A stretch of 44,922 nucleotides of DNA from NCBI GenBank assembly GCA_021817225.1, contig JAKAVR010000010.1, positions 1 to 44,922 of the forward strand, in the 5' to 3' direction. Under the pieces are notes generated by a model, which was not told where the DNA came from, ran no database searches, and saw nothing but the letters and a program-made list of their open reading frames with translations. The translations under genes were made by a program, and so were the position numbers. This stretch comes from Thermoplasmata archaeon (GTDB lineage Archaea; Thermoplasmatota; Thermoplasmata; Sysuiplasmatales; Sysuiplasmataceae). How positions within the stretch are numbered: the stretch's first letter is position 1; the number at the start of each line of letters is the position of its first letter. Shown piece by piece: positions 24,574 to 32,364 of the stretch.

Positions 24574-26778
24574 TTGAAGTTCATAGTGAGGGGCATAGTC
24601 CAGGGCGTTGGTTTCAGACCATATGTTGCCAGGACTGCCAGAAGGCTTGGCCTGAGCGGCTACGTGAAAAACGTCGGCTCGTATGTGGAGATATACATAG
24701 ACGGTGATGCTGCAGGCTTCCTGAATGCTTTCATGGCCAGTCTTCCTCCCCTTTCAAGAGTGGAATCGGTAGAACAGGTTGAAGAGCCGCCTGGGAGCGT
24801 CTTCAGCGGTTTTGAGATCGTCCACAGCGGTGCCGGGTACAAGAATTACATGTTTCCAAGCGACACCGCACTTTGCGATGAGTGCGTTTCAGACATATTC
24901 GACAGAGGCAGCAGGAGATACATGTACCCGTTCACAAACTGCGTGAACTGCGGTGCACGGTATTCGGTGATATACGACCTGCCGTACGACAGGGAAAGGA
25001 CAAGCATGCGGGATTTCCCCATGTGCGGCTCCTGCCTCAGTGAGTTTTCGGATGACGGCGACCGCAGGTTCGATGCCCAGACAATATCCTGTCCCGGGTG
25101 CGGCCCCGTGTACACACTTTACGACAGCGACGGGAAGAAGGTGGAAACGCGGGAACCAGTCAGGGAATATGCAAGGATTCTGGATGAGGGCCTGATCGGC
25201 GTTGCAAAGTCCTGGGGCGGCATGCACATTTCAGTCGCAGTGGACAGGGCCGCCGAATTCCGCAGATGGTACAGGAGGCCGACAAAGCCGTTTGCGGTCA
25301 TGGTGAAGGACGTCCTGACCGCGAGGCGATATGCGGAAGTGGGCAAGGATGAGGAAAAACTGCTCCAGTCTCCGGAAAGGCCGATAGTTCTTCTGCAGAA
25401 GAAAGACTTCACCGGCGAGATGCTTGACGCAATTTCACCCGGACTGCCAAATGTGGGCATCTACCTCCCGTACTCAGGCATGCATCACATACTTTTCAGC
25501 ATGCTGAAACACGACGCTCTCATAAACACATCATGCAACTTCGCCGATGAACCGATGATTGTGGAAAACAGCGAAGCGTTCCAGATGAAGGCGGATTTCT
25601 ACCTGCTGCACAACAGGCAGATAGTGAACAGGATCGACGACAGCGTTGTCCGCGTTCAGAATGGAAGGAGCATGTACATCCGGAAGTCGAGGGGGCATGT
25701 CCCCGATGTAATCAGGGTGCCATTCGGCGGAAGTTTTCTCTCTCTCGGCGCCGAGATGAATTCGAGGATCTCGCTGACGAAGGACGGTTTCATGTATTCG
25801 AGCCAGTACCTCGGCGATATATCTCACTACAACAGCGTGATGTTTCTTGAGAAGACCGTCCGCAGCTTCATGAAAATGCTTGACGTGGACAAACTCGATG
25901 GAATATCGCTTGATATGCACCCCCTCTTCGCATACAGGAGATTTGCTTCCCAGCTGGCCGAGGAGTCATCCCTGGATACGATTGAGGTGCAGCATCACCA
26001 TGCCCATGCCGCATCCCTGCTCCTGGACAGCGGGATGGAGAGCATGGTGGCAGTGGCGCTCGACGGAACAGGCTACGGAACGGATGGCATGATATGGGGA
26101 GGCGAGGTTCTGCATGCCGACGGCAAATCGTTCTCGAGGGTGGCATCCCTGGAGGAGATACCGCTCGCGGGTGGTGACGCAGCGGTGAGGCAGCCGGTCA
26201 GGCTCGTCTATGCAATCAATGAGCTTGCCGGAGGGCCCCTCGCCCTGGACTACGATTCGGACATTTACTCCAAAATGATGAGGAAGGCCGTCAGGACCAC
26301 GAGCTTCGGGAGGGTGCTCGATGCCCTCGCCGCATATCTTGGCGTGTGCACTTCGATGCATTACGACGGGGAACCCGCAATGAGGCTGGAGCGTCTCCTC
26401 CTCCACGGACGTCCGTCATATGAATTCGAAAGCGAGATTCAGAGTTCCGGCGGCAGGAAGGTCCTGAGGGTGGTCCCGCTCTTTGAACAGCTTTTCAGGC
26501 TGAAGCTGGAAAACGAAAGGCAGAAGGCAGACGCAGCCTTCTCATTCGTGAATGAGCTTGTGAGGGGCATGTCCCAGCTGAGCGCCGATTATGCAGGTGC
26601 AAAGGGCCTGAGGGTGGGACTTACCGGCGGTGTTTCATACAACGCCGTCATTTCATCCATTTTCGAAAAATCATCGGGCGGTGACATCGTATTTCACAGG
26701 TCAATTCCGAACGGCGACAACGGCATTTCCGCGGGACAGGGCCTTGTGGCATCCGCAAGAACCGGGAAACAGGAATGA
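24574..26778 (+). CDS. hypF: Carbamoyltransferase HypF
   Basis: About 734 residues: acylphosphatase domain (VRGIVQGVGFRPYV at the very start), two zinc-finger CxxC pairs separated by 18 and further CxxC pairs (CDEC, CVNC, CGSC, CPGC), a YrdC-like domain (GLIGVAKSWGGMHI, RRPTKPFAVM) and a Kae1-like domain with VQHHHAHAAS and VALDGTGYGTDG. It makes carbamoyl-adenylate from carbamoyl phosphate and transfers the carbamoyl group to HypE. TTG 24574 is preferred since AGGGTGG precedes it and the protein then starts like other HypF; GTG 24556 and ATG 24493 are alternatives that extend the protein by 6 or 27 residues without family support. Confidence 0.92.
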   Translation: MKFIVRGIVQGVGFRPYVARTARRLGLSGYVKNVGSYVEIYIDGDAAGFLNAFMASLPPLSRVESVEQVEEPPGSVFSGFEIVHSGAGYKNYMFPSDTALCDECVSDIFDRGSRRYMYPFTNCVNCGARYSVIYDLPYDRERTSMRDFPMCGSCLSEFSDDGDRRFDAQTISCPGCGPVYTLYDSDGKKVETREPVREYARILDEGLIGVAKSWGGMHISVAVDRAAEFRRWYRRPTKPFAVMVKDVLTARRYAEVGKDEEKLLQSPERPIVLLQKKDFTGEMLDAISPGLPNVGIYLPYSGMHHILFSMLKHDALINTSCNFADEPMIVENSEAFQMKADFYLLHNRQIVNRIDDSVVRVQNGRSMYIRKSRGHVPDVIRVPFGGSFLSLGAEMNSRISLTKDGFMYSSQYLGDISHYNSVMFLEKTVRSFMKMLDVDKLDGISLDMHPLFAYRRFASQLAEESSLDTIEVQHHHAHAASLLLDSGMESMVAVALDGTGYGTDGMIWGGEVLHADGKSFSRVASLEEIPLAGGDAAVRQPVRLVYAINELAGGPLALDYDSDIYSKMMRKAVRTTSFGRVLDALAAYLGVCTSMHYDGEPAMRLERLLLHGRPSYEFESEIQSSGGRKVLRVVPLFEQLFRLKLENERQKADAAFSFVNELVRGMSQLSADYAGAKGLRVGLTGGVSYNAVISSIFEKSSGGDIVFHRSIPNGDNGISAGQGLVASARTGKQE

Positions 26779-26786
26779 CTCTTCAG

Positions 26787-27011
26787 CTACTGCTTCCCTG
26801 CTCCCAGGAAGACCTTGTTCCACTCCCTGAGCGCCCTCTTTGCCTCATTCACATCAAGCTTCTCTATGGCGAAGCCCGCATGGACAATTACATAATCACC
26901 CACTTCGGGAACAACGAGCGAGATATTCGCCTCGGTCACAGTCCCGCCGTAATCAACTACCGCCCTGTCCCCCTTGACAGAAACGACCCTCCCGGGAATT
27001 GCCAGGCACAT
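26787..27011 (-). CDS. hypC: Hydrogenase maturation chaperone HypC
   Basis: 74 residues starting MCLAIPGRVV, the invariant HypC N-terminus whose Cys2 holds the Fe(CN)2CO unit with HypD and delivers it to the hydrogenase large subunit. The mid-region YGGTVTEANISLVVPEVGDYVIVHAGFA is typical. An open frame begins 27 bases earlier, but the GGAG site 7 bases before ATG 27011 and the need for Cys at position 2 fix this start. It ends 8 bases from the convergent hypF stop. Confidence 0.95.
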   Translation of the reverse strand: MCLAIPGRVVSVKGDRAVVDYGGTVTEANISLVVPEVGDYVIVHAGFAIEKLDVNEAKRALREWNKVFLGAGKQ

Positions 27012-27103
27012 CTTGTAACTCCTTGCGGCCCCTCTCACGCTTGTTTCCAGGCTGCCACATCAAAGTAATAGATTCAATACGGATTTACTTTTTTCTTTTC
27101 CGT

Positions 27104-27111
27104 GTCACACT
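27104..27111. promoter_or_regulatory. GTCACACT half-site in hypC/hydrogenase divergent region
   Basis: Same octamer as each arm of the palindrome at 24543-24560, here followed by TTATGAC so that GTCA and TGAC form a looser inverted repeat. Lies between hypC and the hydrogenase operon promoter. Confidence 0.3.
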
Positions 27112-27143
27112 TTATGACGTTCTCCGGCGACCTTACTACTTAC

Positions 27144-27156
27144 CCTATTTATTTAA
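27144..27156 (+). promoter_or_regulatory. TATA-like box of the hydrogenase operon
   Basis: TATTTATTTAAGG; initiation about 25 bases later leaves a leader of roughly 60 bases before the ATG at 27239. A second AT-rich site (AATTAAATC, 27169-27177) could also serve. Confidence 0.45.
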
Positions 27157-27187
27157 GGTTGAAAGCCTAATTAAATCAAGCCCTGGT

Positions 27188-27214
27188 AGAAAACGATGGT
27201 TCCAGACGTTTTCT
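27188..27214 (+). promoter_or_regulatory. Hairpin in the 5' leader of the hydrogenase operon
   Basis: AGAAAACG (27188-27195) pairs perfectly with CGTTTTCT (27207-27214) around an 11-base loop, and can extend by two G-U pairs. It lies 25 bases before the first start codon, so it could act as an mRNA structure or as a DNA operator. Confidence 0.4.
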
Positions 27215-27238
27215 GTCTCAGCGGGACGATGATACTCT

Positions 27239-27751
27239 ATGGTCGACAAGAACGCTCTTGCGGATGAGTGGAAGTCCAGCTTTGCCGGTTACCTGTCCGG
27301 CAGGGGGAGCCGTATACATTTTATTGGAACAGGCAACTCCCTCAGGGGGGACGATGCGGTCGGGCTGTACATCGCAAGGGAGCTGAGAAGCAGGCACGGG
27401 AAAAAGATGCCCGCAAATGTAAGTGTTTATCCCGTGTCGCTCAACCCTGAGCTGGAAATGTCACGTCTCGACCTCACCGATTCGAAGCTTGTCATCTTCG
27501 ACGCGGTGGAGTGCGACTCACCGCCCGGGACCATCATCTGCGCGATGCTTGAAGACACGAAGTACGGTTTTTTCGCGACGCACAACATTCCGCTGCGCCT
27601 CATTCCATCGCTTTCGGTCAATTCGGGTTCCGTCATGATTGTTGGCATACAGCCACTCTCCACTGAAATAGGAAGCGGCATTACGCAGGTGGTGCGCAAA
27701 TCGGCAGCTGAAGTGATAAGGAGCGCCGCGGAGCTTCTGGGGGCGGGCTGA
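27239..27751 (+). CDS. [NiFe]-hydrogenase maturation endopeptidase (HycI-like)
   Basis: 170 residues of the hydrogenase maturation protease family (M52-type): FIGTGNSLRGDDAVG near residue 24 (with the nickel-sensing acidic residue region), VIFDAVECDSPPG in the middle and ATHNIPLRLIP with the conserved His, the pattern of HycI-type proteases for membrane-bound hydrogenases. It removes the C-terminal tail of the large subunit after nickel insertion. First gene of the structural operon; the large subunit encoded downstream has a matching 31-residue tail. Confidence 0.92.
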   Translation: MVDKNALADEWKSSFAGYLSGRGSRIHFIGTGNSLRGDDAVGLYIARELRSRHGKKMPANVSVYPVSLNPELEMSRLDLTDSKLVIFDAVECDSPPGTIICAMLEDTKYGFFATHNIPLRLIPSLSVNSGSVMIVGIQPLSTEIGSGITQVVRKSAAEVIRSAAELLGAG

Positions 27752-28093
27752 GTGTCTGTGGTGGATGCGGTCCTGGCCCCTCTGCTGATCATCGCGGCGG
27801 ACATTGTCGTCTTCCTCCTTGTGGGCAGGCTCGGAAAGAGGACAACAGGAGAGGGTACCAAATTCAAGCCATTCACAGGAGGGGAGAAGAACATACCGAC
27901 AAGGGGAACATACCAGTCGAACCTGTTCATATTCGCGGTGCTTTTCATGGTGGTCGAGGCATTCGCTCTTCTTCTTGCAAGCTCTTTTGAATCGCCAACC
28001 GACTACTATCCCGCTCTCTTCCTCATTGGTGGCTCCGGCGTGATAACACTTACCGTGTGGTGGTACATTGTCGCAGGCGGCGGACAGTTTTAG
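27752..28093 (+). CDS. Hydrogenase membrane subunit, NuoA/FpoA-like
   Basis: 113 residues with three transmembrane helices (about 5-25, 53-73, 86-108). The loop FTGGEKNIPTRGTYQSNLFIFAVLFMVVEAFALLL matches the subunit A pattern (acidic-Gly-containing loop then a helix with an acidic residue) of complex I. GTG start directly after the protease stop (TGAGTG). Subunit A stabilises the junction of the peripheral and membrane arms. Present in complex I and Fpo but normally absent from simple group 4 hydrogenases such as Hyc, which makes its presence notable. Confidence 0.8.
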   Translation: MSVVDAVLAPLLIIAADIVVFLLVGRLGKRTTGEGTKFKPFTGGEKNIPTRGTYQSNLFIFAVLFMVVEAFALLLASSFESPTDYYPALFLIGGSGVITLTVWWYIVAGGGQF

Positions 28094-28529
28094 CGGCAGG
28101 TTCAGGAGATGGGCCAGGAAGAGGTCCATCTGGGTATTCCATGTAAACGCAGCCTCCTGCAACGGCTGCGACATAGAGATACTTGCGGCACTCACCCCAA
28201 GGTACGATGCCGAACGCTTTGGCGTCGAACTTGTTCCAAGTCCGAGGCATGCCGATGTTCTGCTGGTTACCGGAACAGTAAATGCGCAGATGAAGGACAG
28301 GCTGCGCGACGTGTACGAGCAGATACCTGAGCCGAAGCATGTGGTCGCCATTGGCGCCTGCGCTCTCGGCGGGGGCGTGATGAAGGGCTGCTACAACGTC
28401 GGCCACGGAATCGACAAGGTCATTCCTGTGGACCTCTACATCCCGGGCTGTCCCCCGAGGCCGGAAGCACTGCTCTTCGGAATAATCAAGCTTGTTACAG
28501 GAGAACCGCCGGACAGGAGGGAGGAGTGA
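28068..28529 (+). CDS. [NiFe]-hydrogenase small subunit, NuoB-like
   Basis: 153 residues. Cluster ligands of a proximal [4Fe-4S] centre: Cys31 and Cys34 in SCNGCDIE, Cys98 in GACALGG and Cys128 in PGCPPRP. CNGCD (CxxC) is the hydrogenase form, in contrast to the CC form of NADH:quinone oxidoreductases. It passes electrons between the NiFe site in subunit D and the ferredoxin-like subunit I. TTG start 28068 overlaps the end of the NuoA-like gene by 26 bases; no ATG or GTG is available in frame. Confidence 0.93.
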   Translation: MSQAADSFSGRFRRWARKRSIWVFHVNAASCNGCDIEILAALTPRYDAERFGVELVPSPRHADVLLVTGTVNAQMKDRLRDVYEQIPEPKHVVAIGACALGGGVMKGCYNVGHGIDKVIPVDLYIPGCPPRPEALLFGIIKLVTGEPPDRREE

Positions 28530-28988
28530 ATGGACAGTCAGGCAATCAGCGAAATTGCGGCCAAGACAGGTGGACAGGCGTTCATAAACGGCAGGATCGC
28601 AACAATTACAGTGAAGCCAGAGATGCTCAGGGACGCATGTGCGATGGTCTCATCCATTCCAGGCCTGTACCACCTGAGCACGATAACGGGCATCGACATA
28701 GGCGAGGAGATAGAACTGCAGTATCACTTCTGGAAAGAAAGGGAGTTTGTCTCTGTAAGGACGATGGTTGGGAAGCAGTCCCCGCAGCTGCGCACCGTGT
28801 CCGATGTGCTGCCCTCAGCCGTCCTCTACGAGGCCGAGGTGCATGACATGCTCGGCGTGCTATTTCAGGGAAATGCGCTAATGGGCAGGAAGCTGCTGCT
28901 GCCTGACAACTACCCGAAGGACGCTCCGCCCCCGCTGAGGAAGGAGGCAAATCCCGAAGAGATCAGGAGGCTGATGGGTCTTGAGTGA
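28530..28988 (+). CDS. Hydrogenase subunit, NuoC (30 kDa)-like
   Basis: 152 residues of the NuoC/HycE N-terminal family: IPGLYHLSTITGIDIG, FWKEREFVSVRTMVGKQ, TVSDVLPSAVLYEAEVHDMLGVLF with the family's YExExxDxxGxxF core, and LLLPDNYPKDAPPP near the end (usual LL.p.. w. g.plrk). A peripheral-arm scaffold beside subunit D. It is separate from the large subunit, as in complex I/Fpo of archaea, rather than fused as in HycE. Its ATG abuts the NuoB-like stop, and it overlaps the next gene by 8 bases. Confidence 0.9.
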   Translation: MDSQAISEIAAKTGGQAFINGRIATITVKPEMLRDACAMVSSIPGLYHLSTITGIDIGEEIELQYHFWKEREFVSVRTMVGKQSPQLRTVSDVLPSAVLYEAEVHDMLGVLFQGNALMGRKLLLPDNYPKDAPPPLRKEANPEEIRRLMGLE

Positions 28989-30213
28989 AGAGCAGGATCG
29001 TGAACTGAGAAAAACCGGCGCCGGCCTTATGGAATATTCCCCCGAAGGGATAATGCCATTCGGTCCCGTCCACCCGTCGCTGAAGGAGCCGGAATATTTC
29101 AGCCTGCTCCTCGAGGGTGAGAAAATTGTGGATGTGCAGGCAAGGATAGGGTATGTGCACAGGGGAATAGAAAGGGCGGGGCAGGATAACACATGGATAA
29201 AGAACATCTACCTTTTCGAACGGGTCTGCGGCATATGCAGCTTTGCGCACAGCATCGCCTACTCACAGGCAGTGGAGGCGCTCAGCGGATTTGTAGTGCC
29301 GAAGAGAGGCAGGTACATCAGGACCATTATTGCCGAACTCGAGCGCATCCACAGCCACCTGCTCTGGCTTGGCCTTGTCGGGCACTGGACTGGATTCGAC
29401 ACTCTTTTCATGTGGATATGGAAGGACAGGGAAAGGGTCCTTGACCTGATAGAGGCGATCACGGGCAACAGGGTGCACAAGTCCTATTCCACTCTTGGGG
29501 GTGTGAGAAGGGACCTGCCGGACGGAATCGCCGAGTCGATGAAGAAGGAAATGGAGTTCATACAGAAGCGCGTTGACTATTACAGCGAGCTTGTCCGGAC
29601 GGAGCAGACGATCGTCGTCAGGACCAGGGGAGTGGGCAGGCTCAGCCAGGATGCTGCCAGAAGGCTGTGCCCGGTGGGCCCGCTGCTGAGAAGCACAGGC
29701 ATATCCAGGGATGTGCGTGTCGAGGACCCGTATGCTGCATATGATGAGATAGTGCCGGAGGTGAAGACAAGCAATGAAGGGGATATCGCATCCCTCCTCA
29801 AACTGAGGCTGGACGAGGTCGCGGATTCCTGCAGGATGATACTGGAGGCCATGGCAAAGCTTCCCGAGGGTGGCTACAAGATTGCTTTTCCCAGGGTCGT
29901 CCCGCGCGGCGATTCTGTATTCCATGTTGAGGCTCCGAGGGGGGAGCTTTTCTACTTCGTGCGTTCGGCCGGCAGTATAAAGCCCTCGAGGGTGAAGATC
30001 AGGACGCCGACGATGGCAAACATACTCGCAGCGACCGAGATGCTGAAGGGCCATACGCTTGCCGATGTCCCCGTCGTGCTCACTGGCATGGATCCCTGCT
30101 TCGGTTGCATGGACAGGCTGTCGGTTGTGGAGGCGGGCAGCGGAAGGGAGTGGATGATGAACGGCGAGCAGCTTCGCACTTTCGGTATCGAGTACTACTC
30201 AGGGAAGGGATGA
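28981..30213 (+). CDS. [NiFe]-hydrogenase catalytic large subunit, NuoD-like
   Basis: 410 residues. Both nickel-ligand pairs are present: Cys83/Cys86 in RVCGICSFAHS and Cys373/Cys376 in DPCFGCMDR, so this is a true hydrogenase rather than a quinone-binding NuoD. After MDR (Arg379) a 31-residue tail begins LSVVEAG, like the site where HycI cuts HycE. Family segments HRGIER, ERIHSHLLWLG and RVVPRGDSVFHVEAPRGE are also clear. It produces or consumes H2 at the cytoplasmic face of the membrane. TTG start overlaps nuoC-like by 8 bases; its stop overlaps the NuoH-like start (ATGA). Confidence 0.96.
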   Translation: MSEEQDRELRKTGAGLMEYSPEGIMPFGPVHPSLKEPEYFSLLLEGEKIVDVQARIGYVHRGIERAGQDNTWIKNIYLFERVCGICSFAHSIAYSQAVEALSGFVVPKRGRYIRTIIAELERIHSHLLWLGLVGHWTGFDTLFMWIWKDRERVLDLIEAITGNRVHKSYSTLGGVRRDLPDGIAESMKKEMEFIQKRVDYYSELVRTEQTIVVRTRGVGRLSQDAARRLCPVGPLLRSTGISRDVRVEDPYAAYDEIVPEVKTSNEGDIASLLKLRLDEVADSCRMILEAMAKLPEGGYKIAFPRVVPRGDSVFHVEAPRGELFYFVRSAGSIKPSRVKIRTPTMANILAATEMLKGHTLADVPVVLTGMDPCFGCMDRLSVVEAGSGREWMMNGEQLRTFGIEYYSGKG

Positions 30214-31187
30214 ACCTGACTCCCCTTCTCGTCGCTGAAATACTCCTTTTCCCCGGCCTCACGTTCTTCGTTTTCATGGCGTTCATACTCGAATGGCTTG
30301 AAAGGAAGACTGCAGCGAGGGTGCAGGGGAGGAGGGGGCCTGTTGTCGCAGGGCCTTTCGGCATTGTGCAGCCCGTGGCCGATTTCTTCAAGCTTTCAAT
30401 GAAGGAGGAGATTGTTCCCGAAGAATCGGACAAATTCATAATGAGGTGGGGTCCGCCGCTCTACTTCGCGGCTCCCGCGGCAGGCCTTGTGTTCGTGCCT
30501 GTCATTGCACTCAGCGCACTAATCCAGAACCAGTTCGATCTGTTCTTCATGTTCTTCATACTCTCTTTCACAACACTGATGGCCTCCCTCCTCGGCTACG
30601 CCTCCGCCGGAAGGTACTCGACCGTTGCAGTCGGAAGGCTGGTTCTGCAGTACTCAAGCTACGAGATACCGATGCTCCTTTCCATGATCGTCCCGGCCGT
30701 CCTGTCGGGGAAGCTGTCGCTGAGCGGCATCGTGGCAGCCCAGTCCGGACACTGGTTCGTGCTTTTCGCACCGGTGGGCTTTGCCGTGTTCATAATAGCT
30801 GCCCTGGCGGAACTTGAAAAGCCTCCGTTCGACATACCGAGCGCATCAACCGAGATCGTCGGAGGATGGATGACCGAATTTTCAGGGAACACGCTTGCAT
30901 ATGTCAAGCTCACCAAGAATCTGAGCTATGTCTTCCTGTCCGCGCTGTCTGCGACTCTTTTCCTGGGCGGTCCGCAGGGCCCGATTTTTGTAAGCGGTGC
31001 GATGGCAGCCGTGGTGCTGCACACATTCTATTTCACCGTCAAGCTGCTCTTTGTCGCTTTCCTGATATTTGCCATCAGGACAGCACTTGCCAGGGTGAAG
31101 ATAGACCAGGCAACGAGGCTGTTCTGGACAATACTGACGCCGCTCGCGCTCGTGCAGCTTGGCGTTGCCGTCATACTGGGGTGGTGA
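30210..31187 (+). CDS. Hydrogenase membrane subunit, NuoH-like
   Basis: 325 residues, eight helices. FMAFILEWLERKTAARVQGRRGP and AELEKPPFDIPSASTEIVGGWMTEFSG are the subunit H/HycD signatures, containing the acidic residues of the proton pathway between active site and antiporter modules. It anchors the peripheral arm and links redox chemistry to ion translocation. ATG 30210 overlaps the large-subunit stop as ATGA; the longer open frame from 30105 lies inside the upstream gene. The next gene begins one base after the stop. Confidence 0.93.
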   Translation: MNLTPLLVAEILLFPGLTFFVFMAFILEWLERKTAARVQGRRGPVVAGPFGIVQPVADFFKLSMKEEIVPEESDKFIMRWGPPLYFAAPAAGLVFVPVIALSALIQNQFDLFFMFFILSFTTLMASLLGYASAGRYSTVAVGRLVLQYSSYEIPMLLSMIVPAVLSGKLSLSGIVAAQSGHWFVLFAPVGFAVFIIAALAELEKPPFDIPSASTEIVGGWMTEFSGNTLAYVKLTKNLSYVFLSALSATLFLGGPQGPIFVSGAMAAVVLHTFYFTVKLLFVAFLIFAIRTALARVKIDQATRLFWTILTPLALVQLGVAVILGW

Positions 31188-31188
31188 T

Positions 31189-31584
31189 TTGGGGAGAAGG
31201 AGAGTCGGCAAGGCATTCGGCGAGATGCTCAGGATGGTCTGGGCGAGACCTGTCACCGTCAAGTACCCCTTCGAGCCGGCGAAAGTCGCAGGGAGGTTCA
31301 GGGGGAAGCTCGACATCGATCCTGCAAAGTGCACCGGGTGTGGCGTCTGCAAGAACAGCTGCCCTGCCGGTGTGATCGAGATGGTGAAGATTGGAACGAG
31401 GAAGGTTGGAGACAGGGAGATCGAAAACAGGAGGCCTGTCTTCGACCTGTACACATGCATCTCCTGCGGCCAGTGCGTTGATGACTGCAGGTTTGGGGCG
31501 CTGAAGCTCACGGGGGACTTCGAGCTTGCCGTATTCGACAAAGAATCCCTTGTCATGAAGAAGGCATTGAAAATTGTTGAATGA
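31189..31584 (+). CDS. Hydrogenase ferredoxin-like subunit, NuoI-like
   Basis: 131 residues with two [4Fe-4S] motifs: CTGCGVCKNSCP (Cys48, 51, 54, 58) and CISCGQCVDDC (Cys90, 93, 96, 100). Between them is a basic insert (GTRKVGDREIENRRPVFD). It carries electrons from the external donor to the small subunit. No NuoEFG dehydrogenase or F420-oxidising subunit (FpoF) follows, so soluble ferredoxin is the likeliest partner. TTG 31189 is the only reasonable start after the nuoH-like stop. Overlaps the next gene by 11 bases. Confidence 0.92.
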   Translation: MGRRRVGKAFGEMLRMVWARPVTVKYPFEPAKVAGRFRGKLDIDPAKCTGCGVCKNSCPAGVIEMVKIGTRKVGDREIENRRPVFDLYTCISCGQCVDDCRFGALKLTGDFELAVFDKESLVMKKALKIVE

Positions 31585-32059
31585 CCTGGTTGCGATTCTG
31601 CTGTCTGCGACACTGCTTCTTACAGTCGTTGCCGCCCTTCTTGCCAGGAAGGTCTCCGTCTCGCTTATACTGCTGTTCTATGCAAGCCTGCTGCTCGGGG
31701 TCATTTTCACAGTCTACGACGATGTGCTGATCGGCCTTGTGACAATGATAACATTTGCGGGTGCGGTGTCTGTGCTCATACTCACCGTTGTGCTCATGAC
31801 TGGCCAGTCTGAAATGGGTGCCGCAACAAGACGGAGCCAGCTGCTTGCTGTCGCCGCCGGAGCAGCCGTTGTTGCTGTCGCGGCCTATTCACTCTTCTCC
31901 GCAGCACCCGGCGGAGCTCCACAGGCGGCAGGCGACATCTCGCTGCAGCTGTTCGGCTTTCTATGGGCTTTCAGGTCATGGGACCTGCTGATTCTTGTCA
32001 CTGTGTTTGCCGCATCGATGGTTTCGGTGACAAGCCTTCTTTCGGGGGAATCAGAGTGA
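31574..32059 (+). CDS. Hydrogenase membrane subunit, NuoJ-like
   Basis: 161 residues with five helices; LLFYASLLLGVIFTVYDDVLIGLVTMITFAGAVSVLILTVVLM matches helices 2-4 of subunit J, where helix 3 (with the GAVxVL element) is the region that moves during turnover in complex I. TTG start inside the NuoI-like gene; GTGA overlap with the NuoK-like gene follows. Subunit J is present in complex I and Fpo, and in reduced form in Mbh/Mrp-type systems. Confidence 0.85.
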   Translation: MLNDLVAILLSATLLLTVVAALLARKVSVSLILLFYASLLLGVIFTVYDDVLIGLVTMITFAGAVSVLILTVVLMTGQSEMGAATRRSQLLAVAAGAAVVAVAAYSLFSAAPGGAPQAAGDISLQLFGFLWAFRSWDLLILVTVFAASMVSVTSLLSGESE

Positions 32060-32364
32060 TAGGGATACAGCTTGTTTTCCTGCTCACCGGGACGCTTCTC
32101 GTTTTCATAGGCATTGCCTTCATCTCGTATTCGAGAAACATGGTCAAGTCAATCATGTCCTTCCAGGTAGTGCTTTTCGGTGCAAACCTTTCCATTTTCG
32201 CATCGGGGCTGGGAGGAAGTGAGAGGCTCATGTCTGACACATTCATCCTCTTCTCGATACTCGTCGGTGCAAGCGTGGAGGCTGTTGGCCTGGCGCTGAT
32301 AGTTGTCATACACCACAAATTCGGGACGCTGAATCCGGAGGAGATAAGGAGGCTGAGACATTGA
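32056..32364 (+). CDS. Hydrogenase membrane subunit, NuoK/MrpC-like
   Basis: 102 residues, three helices: LVFLLTGTLLVFIGI, SIMSFQVVLFGANLSIFASGLG, and TFILFSILVGASVEAVGLALIVVI with the two glutamate/aspartate-region features of subunit K (a membrane-embedded Glu is seen in VEAVGLAL). GTG 32056 overlaps the NuoJ-like stop as GTGA, and the stop overlaps the TTG of the NuoL-like gene. Standard NuoK size, completing the E-channel with A, H and J. Confidence 0.9.
   Translation: MIGIQLVFLLTGTLLVFIGIAFISYSRNMVKSIMSFQVVLFGANLSIFASGLGGSERLMSDTFILFSILVGASVEAVGLALIVVIHHKFGTLNPEEIRRLRH

Noticed and set aside
28981-30213. Reading the D subunit as a complex I NuoD or Ehr protein without hydrogenase activity
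   Set aside because: Both CxxC nickel-ligand pairs are intact, with a cleavable tail and full maturation genes nearby.
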